Position numbers and translations under genes: made by a program. From NCBI GenBank assembly GCA_019188255.1, contig JAETXT010000002.1, forward strand, positions 6,441,011 to 6,505,010: DNA of 64,000 bases, given 5' to 3'. Under the pieces are notes generated by a model. The model did no database searches. It was given only the letters and a program-made list of their open reading frames with translations, and was not told the DNA's origin. Source of the stretch: Verticillium longisporum (Eukaryota > Ascomycota > Sordariomycetes > Glomerellales > Plectosphaerellaceae). Of this stretch, positions 22,073 through 31,760 are shown in pieces (position 1 is the first letter of the stretch; the number at the start of each line of letters is the position of its first letter).

Positions 22073-23331
22073 GACTCATAATCTTTTTGCAACTGAACTC
22101 GGTTTTCGTCAAGATGTGCCGACAGTTAGGAAGCACGCTGAGGAACGGAGTGTCCTTACGTTTTCTGATGTTCGGCCGTTACATTTTACGAAGTATGCCG
22201 CATCGTGGTGTCCCTTACTGACTCTCTTATAACCCCCTATGTCTCCAAAGCAAACCCTGGCATCTGTTTTGCTTCAGACTTGTCCAGCAAGGGTCCGTTT
22301 CCATTCGCTTTTGGATTTGCGGTCTCACTATTTACTTGACTGATGATTGGTCCAGCTCAAGAACATACCTACTGTGCCAGCCTAGTTGGACCGTGTCTGC
22401 TGCTCTGCCGCCAAACTATGCACTCCGGAGGGGAAGGAAATGGAGGGAAGAAGCATCACAGGGATGTTAACTCAAAGAGGATCGATGACATCCTAGAACT
22501 GCACTTCGATGAGGTTTCAGGGTCTCGATAACTGGGTTGGTTAGTTATCGGAAAGGCTGTATGCCACGACCTTGGGAGGCGCAGATGACAGTCCATGCCA
22601 TAATCGACCGCTGCGCAGCAAAACTTCCTCTAAGTGCTGAACATTGGAGATTATTGCTTACTTTTGGAAAAGGAAGTAGACATTTAACTTAGTATTTGAC
22701 TTCCAGATGAAGAGGTACGCCCTTGGAAGATTCTGTTATGATTCCGTCGTGTACTATGGTATCTCATGATAGGCTCGGCGTGGACGTATATGTATATATA
22801 TGATATGGCGCCTCGTCGACCGTCCACCAGAGATGAGAAATGCCTTTGAAGACATAAGACCCCCTTTTGAGTGCGAGAAGTGATGCGCCGGAGTGAGTAC
22901 TGGAAAGGGGTTATGGGGGTTCATCGCAGTCGGGGAACATTTATGTAATCATGCCGCCGCGTTTGGACCCCTCCACGACGCATCTCCCCCGTCCAAGCTC
23001 CAGCAGTCGAACCGCGTCGTTGTTGTAACCGAATGTCACCACCCCTCTTCAGATATTGTAGCTTTGCCGAGCTTCAGATCACCACTCTCGCGTGCAATCG
23101 AGCGACATCATATCTAGCTGGCTACTTGCCAGATTTAATTGGCCCTCACCACCCTCCTACCGCGACGTCAATTGACACTCCTACCCTCTCGGGGTCAGCA
23201 CTTTCGCATCAGCAGCTCGTTGTCGCATTCCGTGGTGCCTCGCGCTCATCGGCCCTATCCTGTCGCTTGACCGGCTTTCCGAATACTTCGACTGAGATCT
23301 GACTTGGCCTCGGAGTCTGGCATCAGGCATC
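22073..23331. other. Intergenic region between tRNA-Gly and SPT8
   Basis: 1.26 kb. It holds a short TA-rich microsatellite at about 22788-22805 (gtatatgtatatatatgata) and the presumed SPT8 promoter. No gene is supported. Confidence 0.55.
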
Positions 23332-25598
23332 ATGCCCGACAACATGGACGAGGACGACAGAGGTGTGCACCCTCCCTTCGCCCAACCCTCGGTACTTCGC
23401 TAACGCATATTGCAGAGTCGAACGCCAGCTCCGAGAATGACCAGGACGAGGTCATGGAAGATGCCGACGACGCCGACGGCTATAACGAAGCTGATGACGA
23501 CGACAACGAAAACGACAATGATAACGACAACGACAACGACAATGACAACGACAACGACAACGACGATGATCAGGACGATGGAGATGGCGAGCGTGAAGAG
23601 ACGGCAGATGACGCGCAAGAGGCTGGCAACAAGGGCCCTGAAGACGCCGCCTCAGACAAGGCTGATCCCGCGAATGGGGAGCAGGCTGGTGCAGCAGGCA
23701 CATCAAGAGGCTCGCGCTCCCCCTCAGCGCAAGACGACGAGAGGGTCCAGCCTCCGTCGTCACGACTCTTTCCCACCGTCCGCCCGGAAGCCCTGACGGC
23801 GAGGCTGTACGATATCGTCCCAACAATGGCTGCTCCGCAAGCCACCAGTATCAACGCCCTCGCTGTGACGCCAGACTTACGCTACTGGGTTACCGGTGGG
23901 TCGGATGGCTACATCAGAAAGTACGACGGCCCTGGCACTATCAATGGCAAGCAGCTCTTGACCGTCGCTCAGCGCCATCCGTTCGTAGACAGCGTCGTCA
24001 AGGCGGGCATCCTCATGTCGTACTGGGAGAACGAGGAGCCCAGCCCTCCCAATCCGCGCGGCAACGAGGAGCACGTCACCTCGTCCGTGTATTCCCTTGC
24101 CATCCATTCACAAGCCTTGTGGCTTTTGTCTGGCCTCGAATCCGGTGGCATCAATCTGCAGAGCGTGCGGCATGACGAGGGTAAGCGAATCACCTGTCTC
24201 CAGCAGCACACGAACGCTGTGAGCGTCTTGACCCTGGCGCAAGACGAAACGAGCGTGCTCAGTGGGAGCTGGGACAAAAACATCCTCGACTGGGACCTGA
24301 ACACAGGCACCGTCAAGCGGCGCTTTGACGGTACTGGTAACCAGATCTCGGCCATCGAGCTACGGCCCCTCAACGGTACACCGGTGCCCGCCGAGGCGTC
24401 TGACTTTCAGGCCAAGAGTGAGACTTTTTCGTCGAACAACAACCGGGCACCAACCAACGGCGCTTTCGCTGGCGCCAATGACACATTCAGCACAGCGCCT
24501 GCTAACACAGCAGCCGCCGAAACGACGGAAGCCCAAGCGTCTCCGGCGCATGAGTCTCTCTTTGGCGGCAGTGACACTGGATCCCTATTCGGCGAAACAG
24601 GCGCCGGAGGGTTCGGGGGTGATGACGATGATGAATTCTCACAGGCCATGAACATGACCATGCATGATGCTTCAGGTCAAGATGGTGGCATGGAGGGAGG
24701 CATGGATCATTCCGCCGACATGGCGACATTCGATTCCGAGACGGTGCCGGCCCCGGCTGTTCAACCGCCTCCAAGTAGCCCATTGGTGGCGAAGCAACCC
24801 CCACCGCAACCTTCGCCAGTTGTGCACCCGGCACCTATCCCCGGGCCAGCGGCCGACCCCATGGTCACAGACCCAACACCTACTGAACCCATGGGAACGG
24901 GTGATTATGAAGCTGTCACATCTGCACAGACAGAGCAGCAGCCTCCAGACTCGCCGTCTCTTGTCTTCTCATCCAAACCAGCTCCTCCTCCGCTCGACCC
25001 AACACAGTCCTCCGATACTGTATTCTTGTCGGCCGCCATCAACGGCACTATCCGCATCTGGGACCGCCGCGTCCAAGATCCCGTCGCGCGGATCGGCACC
25101 CGGACAGGCGTGCCGCCGTGGTGCATGGGCGCCACCTGGAGTCCTGACGGCAACTGGATTTACGCAGGCCGGCGAAACGGCACTGTTGAAGAGTTCAGCA
25201 TTCACAAGGCCCGCAGTGGATGGGACCCTGAGCGAACCCTCAAGTTTCCAGCTGGCTCCGGCGCCGTGACTGCCGTGCGGGCGATGCCGAACGGGCGACA
25301 CCTGATCTGGTAGGCATCTCGCCATTCTGTTCTTTCCATTTCACGATCCATGCTAATCTTTGACAGCGCTTCGCATGATATTCTGCGTCTCTATGACACG
25401 AGGGACACGGCGGCGTTTAAAAACTCGAGCGTTCCCTTCCTTATCGTTCCCGGCCCACCGCGTGCTGGTGTCATCTCTTCGCTGTATCTCGATCGCACAT
25501 GTCGTTTCATGATCTCGACGGCTGGCACGCGAGGCTGGGAAGGCTCAAGCACAGAGGTGCTGATAGGATACGAGATCAACGTTGTCGGCGAAAAATAG
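23332..25598 (+). CDS. SPT8: SPT8, SAGA complex WD40 subunit
   Basis: SPT8 is the SAGA co-activator subunit that contacts TBP; it acts in the nucleus. Exons are 23332-23362, 23416-25309 and 25367-25598, coding 718 residues. The start is in a tiny first exon (MPDNMDEDDR). The first intron has a weak donor, gtgtgc. Residues ~20-130 are acidic and disordered, with a run of alternating Asp and Asn. The WD40 part begins with RLYDIVPTMAAPQATSINAL, followed by DLRYWVTGGSDGYIRKYDG and QRHPFVDSVVKAGIL, a signature of Spt8. LSGSWDKNILDWDLNTG is a further blade. A long Pro/Gly/acidic insert (~residues 370-560) separates early from late blades (FLSAAINGTIRIWDRR). It is the third WD40 gene in 9 kb but is not closely similar to the other two. 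Confidence 0.9.
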
Positions 25599-26024
25599 CC
25601 AGACAGTGAGCTTTTCCAGATTCATATGAAGACTGAATATGTAGGGGAGCCAGGGGTGTATTTACGTAGGCGTATGGTCCTTGTTGGTGCTGGGGCGTTA
25701 ACTGGCAGTAGGAATACCCTTGTTTATAGTTGCGACTCAGTCTTGGCTGTAGGAAAGAGAGCATGTTGACCACAGTTTGACAAGTACTATTCTGCCTGTG
25801 CGATGGCCGCTGTTGTATCAAACATGTGATACTACCACCTGTATGAGGGGTTTTCTTTTTGTATTTCAAGCAGTGACACGCGCACTCCATTTCCACGTCG
25901 TCCTGCTTTCAGCGGCGGACTGGCAGTTTTTGAATTGTTGTTCTGCAAAACACCCGACTCCCTCTGGCCGCTAATCGACCTCACCCGCTGCCTGAAAACT
26001 CCTCCCTGGTTCCTTACCCTGCCT
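25599..26024. other. Convergent 3' intergenic region
   Basis: About 430 bp between the SPT8 stop and the end of a hypothetical minus-strand gene. It contains no recognisable feature besides presumed 3' UTR. Confidence 0.5.
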
Positions 26025-26621
26025 TCAAGATTGTGATTTCTTTGCAAACGGCCAGCCAGACCACCGAGACCCTCGAAAAGGAGCCTCACGAGTCGACGGG
26101 CACTGGCCAGATGCGTTGGAAGAGTCAGCACTTTCATTGCACATGCCTGTATCTGATGGCTCGCTGATGCTAGTCCAAGAGGCGTTTCTCGAGACGTCCT
26201 CGAAGTCCCAGGATATGCCTTCCACATGGCCCAGTCGAATCGGAGAGTCGAAGCTGATGGCAGGAGGGCCGCCGGGCCTCTGGCTGTGAGCATGCTTCCG
26301 GCCACGTAGAGCACCATCCACACTGTCGTTTCCAAAGCATTCCTGTTGATTACATTTGTGGTGGTTGTCTTGAAGCAAAGGCCGGCTGCGGGGCGACCCT
26401 GTCACAGAACGGAGTTGGGTGCGGAGCTTAGGTAAAGAGAGCCGGCGGTCGAGTGGCCGGCGTGGCGGTCGTAGTTCGATGATGCCAATACCTTCGTTTG
26501 CCGCCCGCTCCTTGGGCTCATAGTAGGGGATATCTGCTCGGGCAGGATGCGTCGTGGAGCGGCTCCACGTTGAGATCCGGTGGTGTAGGGGAGTATTCGG
26601 GTCAATGCCGGCCGGATTCAT
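26025..26621 (-). CDS. Hypothetical protein, 198 residues
   Basis: One uninterrupted frame from ATG at 26621 to a stop at 26025. The protein is hydrophilic, rich in Arg, Ser and Pro, with ELRPPRRPLDRRLSLPKLRT near residues 48-67 and PAISFDSPIRLGHVEGISWD further on. It has no membrane segment, signal peptide or known domain that I recognise. It could be a conserved fungal protein of unknown function. The length without introns and the protein-like second half favour a real gene, but a chance frame cannot be excluded. Confidence 0.4.
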   Translation of the reverse strand: MNPAGIDPNTPLHHRISTWSRSTTHPARADIPYYEPKERAANEGIGIIELRPPRRPLDRRLSLPKLRTQLRSVTGSPRSRPLLQDNHHKCNQQECFGNDSVDGALRGRKHAHSQRPGGPPAISFDSPIRLGHVEGISWDFEDVSRNASWTSISEPSDTGMCNESADSSNASGQCPSTREAPFRGSRWSGWPFAKKSQS

Positions 26622-27854
26622 GATTTTGACCAGACGTGACTCGATAGGATATTATCAACTATTCATGTGGTCACTCTTTTGCATATTCTTGTCGGGCAGC
26701 AAGCCTCGGTTCTTTATATCGGGAGCTGAAGCAATGGCAACCTACCGCCTCCTTCATGTATCACCAGGTTCGGCCCTGATTCAGCACGAGGCGGGGCTTT
26801 ACCACAAAGATAGTGGAGGGTGACCAAATTTGAGGCTCCAGGTTAGTTTCTAGAAAGTGAAGAATTCGTTTCTTTCATCAATCAATGTTGAAGAGAGCCT
26901 CACACATGACACAGAGACAAAGGTCAAGCGTATCAGGCTTCTGTGGATTGATTTCGTAATATGACTTGAAAGACGAACATCGCTCCTACAAGGAATAAAA
27001 TTTCACAGTGGTTTGAATTGGTACACATGATTACTGATGAAAGTCCCCTGAGGATGGTGCTGAGGCGACATCAAGTGCCAGGCGACATCAAGTGCCGTGC
27101 GCAATAGCTTCTAATTCTGAGTGCTGTTGCTGACCAAGTCGAACCTGCATCCTGTTTTCGCAGATAGGAAATGCCGCAGTCTCATTTACTTCGCTGCACA
27201 ATTTGTTTATGGATTGGGCGGGTCTAGGCAAATGATTGCAGCTCAATCTTGATGGGAAAGAACTTGATCAAAACAAGCAGTTCGTTGTTTGGACTGACAA
27301 ACTCACGATGCCACTTGCGAGCCAGAGGCTGGCGATATGGCGCCCGATGGAACAGATTCTGGTCATACACACGCAATGCTAGGTGCCTACATCATATTCG
27401 CTTCCTTGCCCAGACAGCCACCAAGAATCAGACTGTTCGTTCCACCACGTCAACGTGACTACTTACGCCCTGGTACGTCGCAACACGAAGATCTATCCGA
27501 TGTCAGTGTTGCATCCGAACGTCACGAGTAACGATGCGAACGTCACAGCAACGAGGTCGAAGTGGCACCTTTGGTTCATTCATACGTTCATCATAATCGT
27601 TAGCGTTCAAGGAAGAAACATAACCAATTCTCTGAGAAGGCCGACCAACATTCAAATCAGGAAATAAAACAAAATAGAGCAGCACACCAAGACAGTCTGC
27701 ATCAACCACCCAAAAGCTAAAACTTGGATCTCGCCGAAAGACAAAGGCCCAAAGAACCGTGAAACTGAAATACAACCAGAGATTCAAGAGCACGAATCGC
27801 ACAAACCGCCAGCAACAAACCATACACAAACCGCAGAGCGCCCTCGCCATAGCC
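26622..27854. other. Intergenic region
   Basis: 1.23 kb. It contains an imperfect doubling of ggcgacatcaagtgcc at about 27064-27095 and presumed 3' UTR of the small gene at 27855-28088. No gene is supported. Confidence 0.5.
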
Positions 27855-28088
27855 TCACTTATTGATCCCGTTGAATACTTCTTGGACCGGTGTCTCGCTG
27901 AGGTAGCGCTGCATGGCGAAGCTCAGCCTCTTGGGCGGGGGAGGCGACGTCTTGTCGGCCTCAGCCCGGAGCTGCTCGGCGAGCGCGGCAGCCTTGGCCA
28001 CGGCCTCGGCCGAAGCGACGGCGGCCGCTTCGGTGCCAAGCCTGGCCTTGGCGGCTTCGCGGGCGGCCTGGTCGGCGTTCTGAGACAT
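27855..28088 (-). CDS. Small Ala-rich hypothetical protein, 77 residues
   Basis: A single frame MSQNADQAAREAAKARLGTE... ends with SFAMQRYLSETPVQEVFNGINK. The first half is an Ala/Glu/Lys-rich segment likely to form a helix or coiled coil, followed by a PPPP linker and a defined C-terminal motif. That layout looks like a small conserved protein rather than chance. The upstream leader contains ctttctag at about 28133-28140 on the minus strand, a possible acceptor of a 5' UTR intron. Function unknown. Confidence 0.55.
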   Translation of the reverse strand: MSQNADQAAREAAKARLGTEAAAVASAEAVAKAAALAEQLRAEADKTSPPPPKRLSFAMQRYLSETPVQEVFNGINK

Positions 28089-29837
28089 TCTTTGGGCAGG
28101 ACCCCGTCAGCTTGGGAAATGAATCCGATTCGAGTTCTAGAAAGGAAAAGTAAAGAAAAGAGTACATGGTCAGACAGCCACGACAGAGGAGAAGAGGGCT
28201 GTCGAAGTATGTCGAGAGGCAAACCGGGGACGTACACGAAAGCTTTCTCCTGGGTCGGGACGGATGGCCGCGTCAGAAGCAACCAGATGGACGGGTAGGT
28301 CTTCGACGAGTCGAGTCTCAAATGCCGCAATAAGATGGGTAGTGATAGGCAGGGCCTTTCACTCGTTCTCGCTCTGCCTTTGGGGTGTCAAGCGGACCGA
28401 GACACAAAAACGAGAGGTCGGGGTATTTATGTGTACGTGAAAAACGGAAAGAGATGGTAGGTAATCGCAGAAAATCTCACGGGGGGGAAAGGTGAAGGGG
28501 GATTTTATGAAGAGGGTAACAAAAGGGACCACCCCTCAACACCAAGAAGAATCAAGCTCGTTTATAACATCAGCTCGACTGTCTACCGACCCTCTCATCT
28601 GCCCCCTCTCCGCCTCTCCTGCTCTCCGTGCACCTAGGCCAGAGCGCCTCCCCTTGTGTGATGATGGCTTGCCTGCCGGAGTCTGTGATCGGGTCATCAT
28701 ACCATTACCAGGTCACCTTTCCCCTCTTCTACCACGCCTCTCCCGGTCAGAGTCAAGCGAGCGACAAACCATCACGGGGCCCCCTCATGCCCGCAGCTTA
28801 CAGCGCGATCGCCTTGTTTGCAAAGAGGACGGTGAAGGGGGCTGCATTATGCGTCGGCTTGTGTCACGAACGCGCTGCGTCGCCGAGTCATAGGAAGGCC
28901 GAGGCGAGGCCCGGCGAGCCAGCCAATAGCCTTCGCGATGAACATGAGCGACGCCCAGAGAGCAAACAGATTCTCTGTCGTTTACAGGCCCAAAGATCAT
29001 GCGGGGGGGTTTGAGGACCAGGGGGGCGACCGTATACATTAGATGCTGATCGAAGAGGAGTTGGCGACGGGCGGGGGGAGAGGCCTTCCCTGCATCAGCT
29101 GCAGCTGCGGATAGCTGCAGCGTAGTAAGCTCTGTCGCAGAGGGGCTCACTCGCTTGCTCGATCTCTTTGCTTGCTCGCCTGTCTGGCATTGAGGGCAGG
29201 ATGGTATGTTGTGGCGATGAGGCAGGCATGAAATCTTGCTCGACCAAGAGCGGTGGCGTGATGTGACGGTGTCACGCGAAATGTAGACTGGGGTAGAGAG
29301 ACAAGGTAATGCGTGGATGTACTAGAATCTATCGCATTGGCGTTGACCATCAAGCGTAATGGGTCTTCCACGAACAACTGGTGCTTTGTTTCGTTTGGTT
29401 AAGCCCTCCCTCAACGCTTTCTACCACTGTCTTCTCTCCCCTCCTATGGCCCATGTGGCTCATTCCCATGGTTGCCTTGACCTCTCATCCTCGTCTTTCC
29501 AACCAGGATCCTCTCATTGCAAAGGGGAAAAAAAACGGCATCCATAGAGTGTATTCACCCTCTTGTTTTGCTTCCCCTGAGAATCCTCATGACATGTTGT
29601 TGTTGAACTCAACCAATGAACCCGCCGTTCCGATACAAATGACACAGGTGAAGATTACCATTATATACTAAATGTTGCTGACCTCATGGCGAAAATGCCC
29701 GCGAAACATTGAAAACTGGACAAAGAAAGGGCCCTTCGCTGCTGGGCTGGTGTTTGAATGGGGGTATGTGAGTGTATATGGGTATTTGTGCGTGTATGTG
29801 TACGTTTGTGTATGTCATCTGCTTTGTATCACCACCA
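28089..29837. other. Intergenic region
   Basis: 1.75 kb between the small Ala-rich gene (5' side) and the 3' end of the C2H2 gene. Near 29763-29817 lies a GT/purine-pyrimidine alternating stretch (tgtgcgtgtatgtgtacgtt type) that may lie in the 3' UTR. No gene is supported. Confidence 0.5.
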
Positions 29838-31580
29838 TCACTGCCCAACAGGCGTGTGATGGTAGTATTGAACTGGCACCATGGGCCACTCTGCTGATAC
29901 AGGTGTTGGTGTTGAGCTGTGATCATCGACGACTGTGGTACCAAAGCTCTCCCAGTCTTCAAACACGACGTTGTTGGGCATGTAATTGAAATTCATGGGC
30001 GGGGCCTCTTGTGGAGGCGGCGGCAATTCGCGATCAAGTGAGTGCCTGATGGGATCGGAACTGGCGCGAGTGACTGGCGGGCCTTGATGGAAAAGTGGCG
30101 GTGGCATCATGTGCTGCTGCTGCTGCTGCTGTTGTTGTTGTTGCTGATGCCGTTGTTGAGACCGCATCTGGTCCATGTGCTGCTGTTGGCTTCTCATTTG
30201 TTCCATGTGCTGCTGATTCCTCATGTGGTCCATATCCATCTGTTGCTGCTGGTTCCTCATTTGATCCATCTGTTGCTGCTGTTGCTGATTCCGCATCTGG
30301 TCAACAAAAGGTTGATGACTGCCTTCTTGGGACGGCACAACAGGCGGCGACGGCTGCTGAGTGGGCAGGGTCTGAGAAGGAATGGCTGGCGGCGGTAGGA
30401 GCGGCTGTGGCGGATATGCCTGAGGGGGTGGAGGTGGAGCAAGAGTGGTGGGCTGAGGCGGGTAGCACTGAGCGTAGTCCATTGGCGGCGATGCTGGAAC
30501 GTTGAGGAACACAAGGTCGGCGAGCTCGTAGGCAACCGAGACGATGGACTCAGCCTCGGTGCTGGAACCTGAGAAAAACTCGAGAAGGTCTTGCAGCTGA
30601 CCGGGGCACTCGTTTTCCATAAAGCCTTGGGCGCGTCCAGTTTGTGTTGGGTTCCAGCTGAAGTTGGGCTGGCGGCCGGCAAACTCAGCAGCCTTGCCCA
30701 TGAGGATATCCTTCCAAGCCTCGTGAATCAGGGGCTGATGCAGCAAGCCATAGACAACCCTCGAGTGCATCCAGTCCGATTTTGTCTTGCCGGATTCAAA
30801 ATGCCTGGCAACATGCTCAACGTGGCGCTCTCGAGAAGGATGCAGGGCAGAGCAGAAGCCGCAGGCCCAGTACTTTCTCCGCTTGAGATACTTGACGACC
30901 TTTTCGGAGTGCGGACACGTTTTGCAGCCGTGAGAAGACTTGTGATGTTGGTTGAAGGTGTTGGCACCCCAGAAGCTCCGGTTGCAGCCGGGCTCGGGAC
31001 AGGGATACTTCTTCCAACGCTCATGGAACTCTTCCTCGTGACGCTTCCAGTCGTACTTGCGCTTGAACCTCGTCTCGCAAGAGGTGCACCAGTAAAAGTT
31101 GAATCGTCCAGGGCCCCATCCAGTCTGCGCGCTAGCGACCTGAGGCAGAGCGCCGCCCACAGAGTGCTGGGGAACGGATTGGGGTTGGGATGAGGGGCCC
31201 ATGGCGGGCTGTGAGTAGTGGGTGGAAATGGAGGCATTCGAGTTCATGGAACCCATCGACCAGATGCTGGCGTGGCCGGATGAGCCGGAGCTGGTCGAGG
31301 AGACGGAGATGCGCGGTCGGTGACCGATCTGGGCGTGGCAGGTGGCTGGAGGTGGTGGCAGGCCGGTCAGCGGCGTGGAAGGGGACGACAAGGTCGAAGA
31401 CGAACCTCTTGTGGACGCATCCTCCAAGACGGTTTCTGTCGATGACTGAGAGGACCTGTCGCCAGCCTCCCACATCTCCAACAGGACTTCGCGTGACAAG
31501 CCGGAGCTCTTGAGAGCTTCGAGGGTGCGTCTGGCCTCGACCAAGACGTCGGCAGGCGCATCCTGCATTGTGTGATCCAT
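29838..31580 (-). CDS. C2H2 zinc-finger transcription factor-like protein, Q/M-rich
   Basis: A single exon codes 580 residues. Three C2H2-like fingers lie together: C165/C168/H181/H186 (YWCTSCETRF), C194/C199/H212/H217 (YPCPEPGCNRSF) and C240/C243/H256/H260 (ACGFCSALHP). A region of ~40 residues between fingers 2 and 3 contains two more Cys (GCKTC). The N terminus is Ser/Thr-rich. The C-terminal third (~residues 375-520) is Pro/Gln-rich, with several imperfect units of the type QMRNQQQQ / QMRSQQ and a run of eleven or more Gln (30113-30150). Such tails often serve as activation or prion-like domains. Nuclear location and DNA binding are inferred from the fingers. A 19-bp minisatellite lies in the 5' leader. 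Confidence 0.8.
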   Translation of the reverse strand: MDHTMQDAPADVLVEARRTLEALKSSGLSREVLLEMWEAGDRSSQSSTETVLEDASTRGSSSTLSSPSTPLTGLPPPPATCHAQIGHRPRISVSSTSSGSSGHASIWSMGSMNSNASISTHYSQPAMGPSSQPQSVPQHSVGGALPQVASAQTGWGPGRFNFYWCTSCETRFKRKYDWKRHEEEFHERWKKYPCPEPGCNRSFWGANTFNQHHKSSHGCKTCPHSEKVVKYLKRRKYWACGFCSALHPSRERHVEHVARHFESGKTKSDWMHSRVVYGLLHQPLIHEAWKDILMGKAAEFAGRQPNFSWNPTQTGRAQGFMENECPGQLQDLLEFFSGSSTEAESIVSVAYELADLVFLNVPASPPMDYAQCYPPQPTTLAPPPPPQAYPPQPLLPPPAIPSQTLPTQQPSPPVVPSQEGSHQPFVDQMRNQQQQQQMDQMRNQQQQMDMDHMRNQQHMEQMRSQQQHMDQMRSQQRHQQQQQQQQQQQHMMPPPLFHQGPPVTRASSDPIRHSLDRELPPPPQEAPPMNFNYMPNNVVFEDWESFGTTVVDDHSSTPTPVSAEWPMVPVQYYHHTPVGQ

Positions 31581-31684
31581 GGCGACGTTGTGCTTACTTC
31601 CCGTCAGACAGAAGGCAAGACGCGCGAGCGGGTGTGTGATTGGGTCGACCGAAGCGTGAGTAATGGTATGTCCTCACACGGTTC

Positions 31685-31760
31685 AGGTGAGGTCGACGGA
31701 CGCAGGTGAGGTCGACGGACGCAGGTGAGGTCGACGGACGCAGGCGAGGTCGACGGACGC
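31685..31760. repeat. 19-bp minisatellite, four copies
   Basis: Four tandem copies of aggtgaggtcgacggacgc (31685-31703, 31704-31722, 31723-31741, 31742-31760). The first three are identical and the fourth has one T to C change. Each unit contains the palindrome gtcgac. It lies about 105-180 bp upstream of the C2H2 start codon, so probably in its promoter or 5' leader. Confidence 0.95.

Noticed and set aside
23400..23618. Val/Ile-rich minus-strand frame
   Set aside because: Antisense reading of the Asp/Asn repeat in SPT8.
16498..25598. Three WD40 genes as a tandem family
   Set aside because: DOA1, STRAP and SPT8 belong to different old families and are not closely similar; adjacency is probably chance.
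27503..27850. Hydrophobic 115-codon frame downstream of the Ala-rich gene
   Set aside because: Directly follows the stop of the 77-residue gene on the same strand; more likely 3' UTR than a membrane protein.
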